The notes under the pieces are model-generated. The model searched no databases, was not told the DNA's origin, and was given only the letters and a program-made list of their open reading frames with translations. A program made the position numbers and the translations under genes. Shown in pieces: positions 50,974-60,109 of a stretch of DNA of 64,000 nucleotides. The DNA lies in contig NZ_JACHWY010000001.1 of NCBI RefSeq assembly GCF_014191715.1, positions 1,178,001-1,242,000 of the forward strand, read 5' to 3'. Positions within the stretch are counted from its first letter, which is position 1. Every line of letters begins with the position of its first letter. Source of the DNA: Litorivivens lipolytica (GTDB lineage: Bacteria; Pseudomonadota; Gammaproteobacteria; Pseudomonadales; Spongiibacteraceae).

Positions 50974-53826
50974 ATGGACAAGACATTTCAACCAGGCAAG
51001 ATCGAGGCCCACTGGGGCAAAGCATGGGAAGACAAGGGTTACTTTCGCCCCTCTGGTGAGGGCGATTCCTACTGCATCATGATCCCGCCGCCGAATGTCA
51101 CCGGCAGCCTGCATATGGGTCACGCCTTTCAGGATTCCATCATGGATGCCCTCACCCGCTACCAGCGGATGAAGGGCCGCAACACCCTGTGGCAGGTGGG
51201 CACCGACCACGCCGGCATCGCCACCCAAATGGTGGTGGAACGCAAACTGGCCCACGAGGAAAACAAGACCCGCCACGATCTGGGCCGCGAGAAATTTCTG
51301 GAAAAGGTCTGGGACTGGAAGGCCGAATCCGGTGGAACCATCACCCGTCAGCTGCGCCGCCTCGGCGCCTCGGTAGACTGGGACAACGAACGCTTCACCA
51401 TGGACGACGGCTTTTACAAAGCCGTACAGGAAGTATTTGTTCGCCTCTACGACGACAAACTGATCTATCGCGGCAAGCGACTGGTCAACTGGGATCCGAA
51501 ACTGCACACCGCCATTTCCGATCTGGAAGTGGAAAACACCGAAGAACAGGGCCATCTGTGGAACTTCCGCTATCCGCTGGCTGACGGCGCCAAAACCGCC
51601 GACGGCAAAGACTATCTGGTGGTCGCCACCACGCGCCCGGAAACCATGCTGGGTGATACCGCCGTTGCGGTAAACCCGAAAGACGAACGCTATGCGGACC
51701 TGATCGGCAAGTTCGTCATTCTGCCACTGGTCAACCGCCGCATCCCGGTAATTGCCGACGATTACGTAGATCGCGAATTCGGCAGCGGCTGCGTAAAAAT
51801 CACCCCGGCCCACGACTTTAACGACTACGCGGTTGGTCAGCGCCACAAGCTGCCGATGATCAATATCATGACCATCGACGCGGCGATTCGCGACACTGCC
51901 GAAGTGTTTAACAGCGATGGCAGCGAAAACACCGAGCTCGAAGCCAGCCTGCCTGCTGCCTATGCCGGGCTTGATCGCTATGAAGCGCGCAAGCAGATCG
52001 TTGCCGATTTTGAAAGTGCCGGTCTGCTGGAGAAGATCGACGACCACGCCTTGAAAGTACCCCGCGGTGATCGCTCCGGCCTCGTTATCGAACCCCTGCT
52101 GACCGATCAATGGTTTGTCGACGCCAAAACCCTGGCCAAGCCCGCCATTGAAGCCGTTGAAGATGGCCGTATTGAGTTCGTACCCAAGCAGTACGAAAAC
52201 ATGTATTTCTCCTGGATGCGAGACATTCAGGACTGGTGTATTTCCCGCCAGCTGTGGTGGGGCCACCGCATTCCCGCCTGGTACGACAATGAGGGCAATG
52301 TCTACGTGGCCCGCAATGAAGCGGAAGCGCGCAGCAAATATAAGCTGTCAGACGACGTGGCACTGAATCAGGATGAAGACGTACTCGACACCTGGTTCAG
52401 CTCTGCCCTGTGGACCTTCGGCACCCTCGGCTGGCCTGAGCAGACCGAACGCCTAAAAACCTTCCACCCCACCGATGTGCTGGTGACCGGCTTCGACATT
52501 ATTTTCTTCTGGGTGGCGCGCATGGCGATGATGACCATGCACTTTATGAAAGACGAAGACGGCACACCTCATGTGCCCTTCAAAACCGTTTACGTGACCG
52601 GCCTGATCCGGGACGAAAGCGGCCAGAAAATGTCGAAGTCCAAGGGCAATGTGCTCGACCCGCTGGATATGATCGACGGCATCGAACTGGACGATCTGGT
52701 TGAAAAGCGCACCGGCAATATGATGCAGCCCCAGCTCGCCGAGAAAATCGGTAAGCGCACCCGCAAGGCCTTCCCGGAAGGCATCAGCGCCCACGGCACC
52801 GACGCCCTCCGTTTTACCCTGTACTCGCTGGCCTCGACCGGTCGCGATATCAATTGGGACATGAAGCGTCTGGAAGGCTACCGCAACTTCTGCAACAAAC
52901 TGTGGAATGCGGCGCGCTATGTGCTGATGAACACCGAAGGCGAGGATTGCGGACTCAATGACGAAGTCACCCTGAGCCTCGCCGATCGCTGGATTATCTC
53001 CCAGCTGCAGGAAACCGAAGCCGCCGTTGAAAAAGCGCTGGCTCAGTACCGCTTTGATCTGGCATCCCAGGCAATTTACGAGTTTGTCTGGAATGAATAC
53101 TGTGACTGGTATCTTGAGCTGTCCAAGCCTGTGCTCTGGGACGACAACGCCAGCCTCGACGCTAAACGCGGCACCCGCCGCACTTTGATCAAAGTGTTGG
53201 AAGCGGTGCTGCGACTGGCCCACCCCTTTATGCCCTTTATCACTGAGGAAATCTGGCAAAAGGTAGCGCCAATAGCGGGTGTTGAAGGCGACAGCATTAT
53301 GCAGCAGCCCTACCCCGAAGCCGATCAGAGCAAACTCAACCCGGAAGCTAACGCCGACGTTGAGTGGCTGAAAGACGTGATTGTTGCCATCCGCACCATT
53401 CGCGGTGAAATGAATATTCCACCCGGCAAGCAAATTCCCGTGCTGTTCAACAACGGCTCCGCAGACGACTTGCGACGCATCGACGAGAATCGCCAGTTCC
53501 TGACCACACTGGCCAAACTCGAAAGCATTACTGTGCTGAGCAGCGAGGCCGACAAGCCCATGTCAGCAACCCAACTGATTGGCGAGATGGAACTGCTGGT
53601 ACCGATGGCCGACCTGATCGACAAGGATGCCGAACTAGCACGTCTGGAAAAGGAAATCGGCAAGCTGGAAAAAGAAGTGCAGCGTCTGGCCGGTAAACTG
53701 GGCAATGAGGGTTTTGTTGCCAAGGCACCTGCAGAGGTCGTAAACAAAGAGAAGGAAAAGCTCGCGGCACAGGAACAATCACTGCAAAAAATGCGTGAGC
53801 AGAAAGACCGCATCGCCGCTCTGTGA
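50974..53826 (+). CDS. valS: Valyl-tRNA synthetase
   Basis: A 950-residue class I aminoacyl-tRNA synthetase. The HIGH-type motif is [22 protein letters not shown] is present around residue 552; [17 protein letters not shown] is a ValS/IleS/LeuS core element, and [15 protein letters not shown] starts the editing domain. The C-terminus is the tRNA-binding coiled coil ([19 protein letters not shown]). Normal length. A hairpin follows the stop codon. Confidence 0.98.
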   Translation: MDKTFQPGKIEAHWGKAWEDKGYFRPSGEGDSYCIMIPPPNVTGSLHMGHAFQDSIMDALTRYQRMKGRNTLWQVGTDHAGIATQMVVERKLAHEENKTRHDLGREKFLEKVWDWKAESGGTITRQLRRLGASVDWDNERFTMDDGFYKAVQEVFVRLYDDKLIYRGKRLVNWDPKLHTAISDLEVENTEEQGHLWNFRYPLADGAKTADGKDYLVVATTRPETMLGDTAVAVNPKDERYADLIGKFVILPLVNRRIPVIADDYVDREFGSGCVKITPAHDFNDYAVGQRHKLPMINIMTIDAAIRDTAEVFNSDGSENTELEASLPAAYAGLDRYEARKQIVADFESAGLLEKIDDHALKVPRGDRSGLVIEPLLTDQWFVDAKTLAKPAIEAVEDGRIEFVPKQYENMYFSWMRDIQDWCISRQLWWGHRIPAWYDNEGNVYVARNEAEARSKYKLSDDVALNQDEDVLDTWFSSALWTFGTLGWPEQTERLKTFHPTDVLVTGFDIIFFWVARMAMMTMHFMKDEDGTPHVPFKTVYVTGLIRDESGQKMSKSKGNVLDPLDMIDGIELDDLVEKRTGNMMQPQLAEKIGKRTRKAFPEGISAHGTDALRFTLYSLASTGRDINWDMKRLEGYRNFCNKLWNAARYVLMNTEGEDCGLNDEVTLSLADRWIISQLQETEAAVEKALAQYRFDLASQAIYEFVWNEYCDWYLELSKPVLWDDNASLDAKRGTRRTLIKVLEAVLRLAHPFMPFITEEIWQKVAPIAGVEGDSIMQQPYPEADQSKLNPEANADVEWLKDVIVAIRTIRGEMNIPPGKQIPVLFNNGSADDLRRIDENRQFLTTLAKLESITVLSSEADKPMSATQLIGEMELLVPMADLIDKDAELARLEKEIGKLEKEVQRLAGKLGNEGFVAKAPAEVVNKEKEKLAAQEQSLQKMREQKDRIAAL

Positions 53827-53835
53827 GGTGCAAAA

Positions 53836-53856
53836 GGCCGCCGGCTCCCGGCGGCC
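53836..53856. terminator. GC-rich hairpin after valS
   Basis: GGCCGCCGG-CTC-CCGGCGGCC is a perfect 9-bp stem ten bases after the valS stop. It has no T-run, so it is either an RNA-stabilising stem or a weak terminator. The rest of the gap to 54132 is the leader of the cold-shock gene; a long 5' UTR is usual for cspA-type genes and I see no separate gene there. Confidence 0.5.
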
Positions 53857-54132
53857 GCCAAGTTTACACTATTAAAAAAACTGTAAGCATCTGTTTCAGA
53901 AAGATTTTTCAGGTAGTAGACAGCCACAGGCACTGGTTATAGTATGGACAAGTAACTGAAGCATTAGTCTGTGATCCAGTGCCAACATATAAAAATAACG
54001 ACGCCTTATATCGGCTTTCTGAAGTAGGCAGTACCTTCTGCCTCCAAACTCCCGCTGCTTTTCAATCTGCACTATGCGGCCACGGTCGCGTTGCGTTTGT
54101 GCGGTTGCGGGAATGCTATCTGGAGAAGTCCC

Positions 54133-54342
54133 ATGAGTGACCGTATGACCGGTACCGTCAAATGGTTTAACAATGCCAAGGGTTTTGGCTTTATCACCCA
54201 GGAAGGCGGCGATGATGTCTTCGTGCATTTTCGCTCCATCCGAGGCGATGGCTACAAAACGCTGGATGAAGGCCAGACGGTCGAGTTCAATCTGGTTGAA
54301 GGCCCAAAGGGGTTTCAGGCGGAAGACGTCCTCAAAGTGTAA
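54133..54342 (+). CDS. Cold-shock domain protein (CspA family)
   Basis: A 69-residue protein consisting of one cold-shock domain: [15 protein letters not shown] (RNP1 KGFGFI) and DVFVHFRSI (RNP2 VFVHF). These bind single-stranded RNA/DNA and melt structure in mRNA. The ATG at 54133 follows TGGAGAAG. The C-terminus lacks the usual AxNV ending (here EDVLKV). The same domain recurs at the C-terminus of the protein at 55340-55735. Confidence 0.95.
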   Translation: MSDRMTGTVKWFNNAKGFGFITQEGGDDVFVHFRSIRGDGYKTLDEGQTVEFNLVEGPKGFQAEDVLKV

Positions 54343-54409
54343 GGCGTATTCACCCACGCCTCACATCGCGTTAAGGTAATCGGCTTTCAGGCTGCCTACC
54401 GAGGGACGG

Positions 54410-55228
54410 ATGACACGAACTGCATTGGTAACCGGCGCCAGCGCCGGGCTGGGCCTTGCGTTGACCGACGCTTTGCTGCAACGCGATTTCCGAGTAATCG
54501 CCACTTCCCGCGAACCTTCACGCATTCCACTGCACCACCCCAACCTGCATAAAGTCGCGTTGGACCTCGACGACCCGGACAGCTTCCCCGCAGAAGCCGA
54601 GCGCTGGCAGGTGCTAGCCGGCCCTGTTTCACTACTGTTCAACAACGCCGGCTACGGCCAGATGGGTCCTGCCATCGAACTGGACTGGAAGGTACTCCAG
54701 CAGCAATTGCATACCAACACTGTCGCGCCACTGGCACTCGCCCAGGCGCTCCTACCGCAACTGATTGAAACCGGTGGCACCATCGTCAATATCGGCAGTG
54801 TGTCCGCCCACCTGACCACGCCCTTTGCCGGTGGCTACTGCGCCTCGAAAAGTGCACTGCACAGTCTGAACGACGCCATCCGCAGAGAACTGGCGCCCTT
54901 TGGCGTCAAGGTTCAGTGCGTGATGGCCGGTGGTATCCGCAGTGATTTTGGAAAGACCGCCCGTGAGCAGCTGGACAGAACCTTTTCGGAGCAATCCCGC
55001 TATCGCAAAATTCTCAGCCATATTCAGGAGCGGGCGGAGCTGTCCCAGAAAAATGGCAGCCCTGCCGAGGAGGTGGCCGATCAGATTGTGAACGCCGCTA
55101 TCCAGCGCCCCCAACAACCCTATATCAAGGTCGCATCGGGCGCCCGCCAGCTTTATAACCTGAGTCGCCTGCCGCATCGGGTGCTGGATCGCATCCTCAG
55201 CAAACGCTTCGGTCTCACGAAACTCTAA
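54410..55228 (+). CDS. SDR-family oxidoreductase
   Basis: A 272-residue classical SDR with TGASAGLG (about 8-15), NNAGYG, the catalytic Ser in NIGSVSAH and YCASK. VIATSREPSRIP has Arg after beta-2, suggesting NADPH. The C-terminal ~40 residues are longer than in small SDRs (KVASGARQLYNLSRLPHRVL), as in some membrane-associated retinol-dehydrogenase-like members. Substrate unknown. RBS GAGGGA is present. It lies between the two cold-shock genes. Confidence 0.88.
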   Translation: MTRTALVTGASAGLGLALTDALLQRDFRVIATSREPSRIPLHHPNLHKVALDLDDPDSFPAEAERWQVLAGPVSLLFNNAGYGQMGPAIELDWKVLQQQLHTNTVAPLALAQALLPQLIETGGTIVNIGSVSAHLTTPFAGGYCASKSALHSLNDAIRRELAPFGVKVQCVMAGGIRSDFGKTAREQLDRTFSEQSRYRKILSHIQERAELSQKNGSPAEEVADQIVNAAIQRPQQPYIKVASGARQLYNLSRLPHRVLDRILSKRFGLTKL

Positions 55229-55339
55229 TCGGATTAGAGCCTCTCTCGTTGACGTGGTAAACTTTTGCGCCGCGCGCCGCCTACATTCCTGCGGTCGCGC
55301 GCTAACACCCTGATTTAACGTGTATTTATAGAGAGACCC

Positions 55340-55735
55340 ATGGTATTTATTACAAAACTTCTGGCCGCCCTTGCTCTTGGCGGTATTGCCACAGCCATCT
55401 CCTTGCTGGGCAGTGACACCCCGGCCTTTGATGCGACCCTGCTCAACACCTTCGGCGGTTTTTTTCTGGTGAGTCTGGTCTCGTTCCTGGTCAGCCCCTG
55501 GCTGCCGGTAATGATGGAAAAGATGACCCCGCAGCGCGAAACCGGCAAAGTAAAATGGTTTAACGCGAACAAGGGCTTTGGCTTTATCACCCGCGATAAT
55601 GGTGATGATGTATTCGTGCACTTCCGCTCGATTCGCGGCAAGGGCCGTCGCAGCCTGCAGGAAGGTCAGCAGGTGGAATTCGTGCTGACCCAAGGCGAAA
55701 AAGGCGCGCAAGCCGAGGACGTGCGGGCCGTCTGA
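55340..55735 (+). CDS. Membrane-anchored cold-shock-domain protein
   Basis: A 131-residue protein. Two hydrophobic segments (about 4-24 and 36-56) make a membrane hairpin, then residues ~66-131 are a complete cold-shock domain ([24 protein letters not shown]). The CSD is highly similar to that of the protein at 54133-54342. It is likely an inner-membrane protein with the RNA-binding domain in the cytoplasm. Its stop abuts the 3' end of slyX on the opposite strand. Confidence 0.9.
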   Translation: MVFITKLLAALALGGIATAISLLGSDTPAFDATLLNTFGGFFLVSLVSFLVSPWLPVMMEKMTPQRETGKVKWFNANKGFGFITRDNGDDVFVHFRSIRGKGRRSLQEGQQVEFVLTQGEKGAQAEDVRAV

Positions 55736-55960
55736 TCAGTAGTGCGGAGGGCGTTCATTACTAGCCGGTCGCATCTGTTCCACGTCATCCGCCATATCGC
55801 GGATGACCTGCTGCAGGTGCTGACACTGCCGCTCCAACTGCTCTATCTGCCGACCCTGCGCCACCACTACCGCATTCAGGCTGTTCAAAAGATCCTCCTG
55901 ATAGGCGTAACGGGTCTGCAGATCCTGCAGCAACTCCTCCATTTCCAGTGTCTTCAACAA
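55736..55960 (-). CDS. slyX: SlyX family protein
   Basis: A 74-residue coiled-coil protein ending in RPPHY, the conserved C-terminus of SlyX; LLNSLNAVVVAQGRQIEQLE is the coiled coil. Its function is unknown. The start is TTG at 55960, with GGAGG at ideal distance; a second TTG follows directly and an ATG is at 55942. It diverges from the SUI1 gene by 50 bases. Confidence 0.9.
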   Translation of the reverse strand: MLKTLEMEELLQDLQTRYAYQEDLLNSLNAVVVAQGRQIEQLERQCQHLQQVIRDMADDVEQMRPASNERPPHY

Positions 55961-56010
55961 TCATTCCTCCACAGTGGCGGGCATTATACTGACCCGCGGG
56001 AGTCAGGAAT

Positions 56011-56352
56011 ATGAGCCGCGTATATTCAACCGACCAAGGCCGCATTTGCCCGGGCTGTGACCAGGCCATCGATCAATGCCGCTGCAGCTCTGATCGGGCA
56101 GCGCCGGCCGGCGACGGCATTGTCCGCATCCAGCGGGAAACCAAGGGCCGCAAGGGCAAGGGCGTGACGCTGGTCACCGGTATTCCGCTGGCGGAGAAAG
56201 AACTTAAGGTGCTCGCCAAAACCCTGCGCCAAAAGCTCAGCACCGGCGGCAGCGTGAAGGATCATGTCCTGGAATTCCAGGGGGATCAGCGCGTCGCACT
56301 CAAACCCCTGCTGGAGAAAGAAGGTTTTACCGTGAAGCTCGCGGGCGGTTAA
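56011..56352 (+). CDS. yciH: SUI1/eIF1-like translation factor YciH
   Basis: A 113-residue protein of the SUI1 family. A short N-terminal Cys-rich stretch (CPGCDQAIDQCRC) is followed by the SUI1 domain: RETKGRKGKGVTLVTG, LKVLAKTLRQKLSTGGSVKD and LEFQGDQR. It binds the 30S subunit and affects start-codon fidelity in vitro. It converges with the next gene (four-base overlap). Confidence 0.94.
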   Translation: MSRVYSTDQGRICPGCDQAIDQCRCSSDRAAPAGDGIVRIQRETKGRKGKGVTLVTGIPLAEKELKVLAKTLRQKLSTGGSVKDHVLEFQGDQRVALKPLLEKEGFTVKLAGG

Positions 56353-57668
56353 CTGTTCGCCCGTTTGCCTGAGTTGTCTGCCACCAGCTTAATAGGTTCA
56401 GCCCCTGCTGGCAGGGTCATCTGCCCTTTTAGGGCGACCACGCGATAAGCCGCTCTCGCCAGCCACTCCACACCTTTCAGGAGCAGCGTCAGCATGCGGA
56501 TGACCGATTCCAGTGCCAGCAAGGACAGCGGCTTGGTTGAACGCAACCAGTGTGCCAGCAAGCAGAGCTGACTGGCCAACAGCAGCGGCATCAGATACAG
56601 CAATCCGGACAACCAGCGAGCGCTGCCTTCACTCCACCCGGCAGCCACCTGTACGGTAAACAGGTCAGCCGCGACCAGCTCCATGCTCGACATACTTGTG
56701 GCGACCAGCAAGGCCAGCCCGAGCGCGACGAGACTTCGCCGCCAACGGGCCGGCAGCTCGGCGACACCGGGAAATACATCGGAACAGCGAAGCGCGCAAA
56801 TCACCAGCGATCCCAGCAACAATAGGCCGATCAGGTACAACGCAGACCATGCGCCCGGCCATTGACTGCCCGCAGCGCTCAGGGATTCACGAAAATGTCC
56901 GAGCAGAAACACAGTCACCCAGGCAGACACCGCCAGCAATGCCGTCGCCACCAGCCCATTGCCCACACCCCGCACCAAACGACGGCGGCGAGACTCACGC
57001 TCTGACTGTTCGGCATAGGCGCCGGCTTTTGCTAGATGCTGGCTAGAATTACGGATATCACACCAATACGCCTCTATCGCTTCCAGTCGCGCATTGAGTT
57101 TTCGCCAGTAAGCTGCGCTGGCAAGCAAAGCTCGAGCCCGCACTGCGGCAGCCCAGCGGAACTCCCGCAAGGCTTCCTCATGCTGAGTATTGGCCGCGGA
57201 TAACATGGCTTCCAGTATTTTGGATGTGGCGGGCTGGCTATTCCCTGCGGGTAATTTACCAATCGCGTCAGCTGCCACCACCCATTCCGGCGCATCGGGT
57301 CGTTCCAGCTTGGCGTTTTCAAGCTCCTGCGCGGCTTGGGCAATAAGCCCATCACTATCGGTGCAGAGATTTTCGGTGCGCTGCCAGCGGGTTGTCAGCA
57401 AACGATTAAAGTCTATTACGGCCATCTGATAACGCATGGCGGCAAGATAAGTCGCAAACGAGGCAAACGCATCATCGGTTCGAATGTGCAGGCGCGCCAA
57501 ATGTAATTCCAGCCGATTGCACCAGCGATGCAGCTGTTCGGCAGCACCGGAGAGGCGCTGTGCACACCAGCGCCGAAGACTTTCCTGGCGCCATACCCCA
57601 ACGGTCAGGAGGACACCGGCGAACAGGCTCAGCAGCCACCAAGGCAAAACCACTCCCGTTTCTGTCAT
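56349..57668 (-). CDS. Unknown polytopic membrane protein with a large N-terminal cytoplasmic helical region
   Basis: A 439-residue protein. One membrane segment lies near the N-terminus (WWLLSLFAGVLLTVGVW), followed by about 220 mostly helical residues rich in Ala, Glu and Arg. Five or so further segments follow (NGLVATALLAVSAWVTVFLL, ALYLIGLLLLGSLVICALRC, SLVALGLALLVATSMSS, WLSGLLYLMPLLLASQLCLLAHWL, and one near the C-terminus). I do not recognise the family. The ATG at 57668 is preceded by AGGGGAAAG. Convergent with yciH. Confidence 0.75.
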   Translation of the reverse strand: MTETGVVLPWWLLSLFAGVLLTVGVWRQESLRRWCAQRLSGAAEQLHRWCNRLELHLARLHIRTDDAFASFATYLAAMRYQMAVIDFNRLLTTRWQRTENLCTDSDGLIAQAAQELENAKLERPDAPEWVVAADAIGKLPAGNSQPATSKILEAMLSAANTQHEEALREFRWAAAVRARALLASAAYWRKLNARLEAIEAYWCDIRNSSQHLAKAGAYAEQSERESRRRRLVRGVGNGLVATALLAVSAWVTVFLLGHFRESLSAAGSQWPGAWSALYLIGLLLLGSLVICALRCSDVFPGVAELPARWRRSLVALGLALLVATSMSSMELVAADLFTVQVAAGWSEGSARWLSGLLYLMPLLLASQLCLLAHWLRSTKPLSLLALESVIRMLTLLLKGVEWLARAAYRVVALKGQMTLPAGAEPIKLVADNSGKRANS

Positions 57669-57870
57669 GCCTTTCCCCTCTCCTGAATCGCCATAGAACA
57701 CCGCAAGCCAATTATCAGCTATCGCCCTAGAATAGCGACTTATGATTAAAAAACAATAACTTAGCGATTAAGGCGAAAATCTCACAAGATCAATACGTAG
57801 AATCACTTAGCTAGACTTTCGCTATTTACCCTAAATAAAGTGATCTAATCCACTAAAAATACGAAACTTT

Positions 57871-57899
57871 TTGACTTTGGTTAAAAATTGGGCTATCTG
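57871..57899 (+). promoter_or_regulatory. Sigma-70-like promoter for the 58037 gene, with leader hairpin
   Basis: TTGACT (57871-57876) and TATCTG (57894-57899) are separated by exactly 17 bases, in an A/T-rich stretch. A hairpin CGGAGAA-GTTACG-TTCTCCG (57914-57933) begins the ~130-base leader. The rest of the 57669-58036 gap shows no gene; it is notably A/T-rich compared with the surroundings. Confidence 0.55.
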
Positions 57900-58036
57900 T
57901 ACACTCAAGAGAGCGGAGAAGTTACGTTCTCCGGTTGCAGTAAACGTGCGATTGCTGAAGTCAATAATTACAAGAGCGCCCTCCAATTGCGAGAGTGGCC
58001 TCGCACAAAAGGCTTCTGGCGCGGAGAGTCCGAGCA

Positions 58037-58522
58037 ATGATGAACGCATTCGAGCTTAGAGATCAGATCATCGGCCCCACCCTGCGTTATCTCGGGGTTG
58101 AATCCAGCGTCGCTGAGGAATTGCTGCTGGGAACTGCCGCTTTGGAGTCCGAACTCAACCCCTTGCACAAAGACGATGCCGGCCTCGGCATCTATCAGAT
58201 TACACCTGAACAACATCGGCAAATCTGGGACACCTACCTCGCCTTTAAACCTGACCTCGCAAGCAAGGTTCGCGGACTGGCGAGCCAACACCGCTTTCTC
58301 GAAGACCCCGACAGTGAATTGAGCTGGAATTTAAGCTATGCCACGGCCATTGCCTGGCTGATATACCAGCGTGAGGAAATCGTGCTGCCGCAACTCTGCG
58401 ATGCCGCACAACTGGGTCAACTGTGGTTCAAATGCTTCGCCAAGGACCAAAGCCAACGCCAACGTGAACGCCAGTTCAGCGGCTGGCTGAATCAATATCG
58501 GGCGGAACTGGCCGTCGCCTGA
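58037..58522 (+). CDS. Phage-type protein with lysozyme/transglycosylase-like N-terminal motif
   Basis: A 161-residue protein (160 from the second ATG). The segment LLLGTAALESELN...DDAGLGIYQITPEQHRQIWDTYLAF follows a pattern I know from phage and prophage proteins (GTAA.ES....G.ALG.YQ.EP.TH.DIW..YL), which look like degenerate lysozyme/SLT transglycosylases with Glu in the E-S position. I cannot tell whether it is enzymatically active. Two adjacent ATGs (58037, 58040) follow GGAGAG. There are no other phage genes nearby, so it may be a domesticated single gene. Confidence 0.65.
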   Translation: MMNAFELRDQIIGPTLRYLGVESSVAEELLLGTAALESELNPLHKDDAGLGIYQITPEQHRQIWDTYLAFKPDLASKVRGLASQHRFLEDPDSELSWNLSYATAIAWLIYQREEIVLPQLCDAAQLGQLWFKCFAKDQSQRQRERQFSGWLNQYRAELAVA

Positions 58523-58531
58523 TCGTTCACG

Positions 58532-59170
58532 TTAGAGCGATTTTTCAGCCCACTGACGGAGCTGCCCTGCCAACGTTTTCAAATCTTCCGGCCGATCGAT
58601 ATCCGTCTGTGCAGGCATACAATCAAAAGACCACTGTAGCGCTTCAAGCCGCTCAAGCGTTTCAGCCGCAACCGTGTCGCCACCCCATGGCATATTGCAA
58701 AACAACTCCGGCGCGTGCTGCTTGAGCGCCAACGCCACATACCCCCCGTCCAATGCCGGCACCATGACAGCCTGATGGTGACTTAGCGCATGACGCAAGC
58801 GTTCGATTTCCCTCGCATTCATCGACGGACAATCAGCCCCAACCAATATGACGTTCCGATACCGCTGCAAGGCCTGTCTAACCGCATGACTCATGCGCGC
58901 CCCCAGATTCGCGCCGTTTTGCAGCTGAATCGGCAAGTGGTATTTCTTTCCCAACTGATCCAGAAACGCATGTTGCTCGGTCACATGCAGCTCAACCTGA
59001 AAAGCGCCACGATCCAGTGCCGCCAGCTGGCTACAGCATAGGTCCAGCAAATCGCAGTGCAGAGCCAGACTTTCTTGTTCCGTCAGATGCGGCTGCATCC
59101 GGGTCTTCACCCGCCCCAACTGCGGGGCCTTGGCGAACAGGCAGACCGCTACCTTGTCACTGAGCGTCAA
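58532..59170 (-). CDS. TIGR04282/DUF2064-family glycosyltransferase-like protein
   Basis: A 212-residue GT-A-fold protein. FAKAPQLGRVKTRMQPHLT is the N-terminal nucleotide-binding motif of the family, and VILVGADCPSMNAREIERLRHAL has the Asp typical of MobA-like nucleotidyltransferases. Proteins of this family are often annotated as arsenosugar biosynthesis enzymes because some lie in arsenic loci. The start is TTG at 59170, overlapping the upstream gene by 14 bases. No arsenic gene (arsM etc.) is present here, so that role is doubtful. Confidence 0.85.
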   Translation of the reverse strand: MTLSDKVAVCLFAKAPQLGRVKTRMQPHLTEQESLALHCDLLDLCCSQLAALDRGAFQVELHVTEQHAFLDQLGKKYHLPIQLQNGANLGARMSHAVRQALQRYRNVILVGADCPSMNAREIERLRHALSHHQAVMVPALDGGYVALALKQHAPELFCNMPWGGDTVAAETLERLEALQWSFDCMPAQTDIDRPEDLKTLAGQLRQWAEKSL

Positions 59171-59849
59171 CAGATTCTCCGCTATAACGTTTGTGCAATA
59201 TCTCGGGGGATACGCCGAGCACGTACTGCAGCCGCAGGCTCCACATCAGCAAGATGGTTTTCAGCACACCGTGCTTTTGCCAGCGGCGACTCGAGGTTAT
59301 TACCGGCTGCGCCCAAATCATCGGCCGGACCTGACGGCGCAGTCGCTTGCTGATTTCCACATCTTCCATCAATGGAATATCTGCAAAGCCTTTCATACGC
59401 TCAAAGTCGGCACGACGAATAAACTGCGCCTGATCACCGGTCGCAACCCGCGTCAGGCGACTACGCAGGTTCATAGCGCCCGCAACAATGTTCAACAGAC
59501 CGCCAGACGGCTGCAGACACACCCGGAAAAATCCCCACGTAGGCTTTTTTGCTTTTAATGTCGCTAAAAACTGATCCAGATTATCGGGCAATACCGTATC
59601 CGCGTGCAGAAAAAGCAGATAGTCACCCATTGCCACCGCTGCGCCGGCATTCATCTGCCGGGCCCTGCCCGCCACGGATTCGATCACTTTTGCTCCGGTT
59701 TTCATGGCCAGAGCAACACTGTTATCGCGACTCCCCCCGTCGACCACAATCCACTCAACATCACCGGCGCCTTTGCTCCACGGCCTCATCGACGCGAGCT
59801 GCTGCGCCTCATTTAAAACCGGCATAACAATGGACAAGGTAGGCGGCAC
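59157..59849 (-). CDS. TIGR04283-family glycosyltransferase
   Basis: A 230-residue family 2 glycosyltransferase: LSIVMPVLNEAQQL, WIVVDGGSRDNSV and LLFLHADTVLP (DxD-type His-Ala-Asp) are its motifs, with PLMEDVEISKRLRR after the acceptor site. It is the usual partner of TIGR04282 proteins, and the two genes overlap by 14 bases. The start is GTG at 59849. The sugar transferred and the acceptor are unknown. Confidence 0.87.
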   Translation of the reverse strand: MPPTLSIVMPVLNEAQQLASMRPWSKGAGDVEWIVVDGGSRDNSVALAMKTGAKVIESVAGRARQMNAGAAVAMGDYLLFLHADTVLPDNLDQFLATLKAKKPTWGFFRVCLQPSGGLLNIVAGAMNLRSRLTRVATGDQAQFIRRADFERMKGFADIPLMEDVEISKRLRRQVRPMIWAQPVITSSRRWQKHGVLKTILLMWSLRLQYVLGVSPEILHKRYSGESVDAQ

Positions 59850-59983
59850 AATGTCTCCCTGTGATTTACATACTGCAACGTGGAAATGACTTCAGATTGG
59901 CGCAGTATTGCGGCCCATGAGTGGTTTGCCAAGTCCGCGGTTGGCCCCGCAGGGCACACAAGCTAGAATAGCCGCCTTTGCCT

Positions 59984-60060
59984 GCCCCGGTGGCACAGCT
60001 GGATAGCGCGGTCCCCTCCTAAGGGACAGGTCTCAGGTTCGAATCCTGATCGGGGCACCA
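59984..60060 (+). tRNA. tRNA-Arg (anticodon CCU)
   Basis: 77 bases including encoded CCA. The acceptor stem GCCCCGG/TCGGGGC (last pair G-U), anticodon stem GTCCC/GGGAC with loop CTCCTAA giving anticodon CCU (reads AGG), and T-arm GGTTCGAATCC are all present. It lies 50 bases upstream of msbA on the same strand. tRNA 3' ends are common integration sites, but no element follows here. Confidence 0.96.
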
Positions 60061-60109
60061 CATTTTCAGACAGCCCGTCGCGGCGGTCGCAAGCCAGTGG
60101 AGACGTCAA

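Noticed and set aside
50848-52266. 472-residue minus-strand ORF inside valS
   Set aside because: Fully antisense to a conserved valS gene with intact class I synthetase motifs; its composition is a mirror of high-GC codon use and it has no recognisable domains.
52453-53433. 326-residue minus-strand ORF inside valS
   Set aside because: Same reason: a shadow of the valS reading frame.
54752-55711. 319-residue minus-strand ORF across the SDR and membrane cold-shock genes
   Set aside because: It runs antisense to two genes with clear domains and has no motif of its own.
58532-59849. Arsenosugar biosynthesis locus
   Set aside because: The two genes match TIGR04282/04283, but no arsenic methyltransferase, radical SAM or resistance gene is nearby, so the arsenic link is only an inherited annotation habit.
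60060-60109. Integration of a mobile element at tRNA-Arg
   Set aside because: msbA follows directly with its own RBS; there is no integrase or repeat of the tRNA 3' end in the window.
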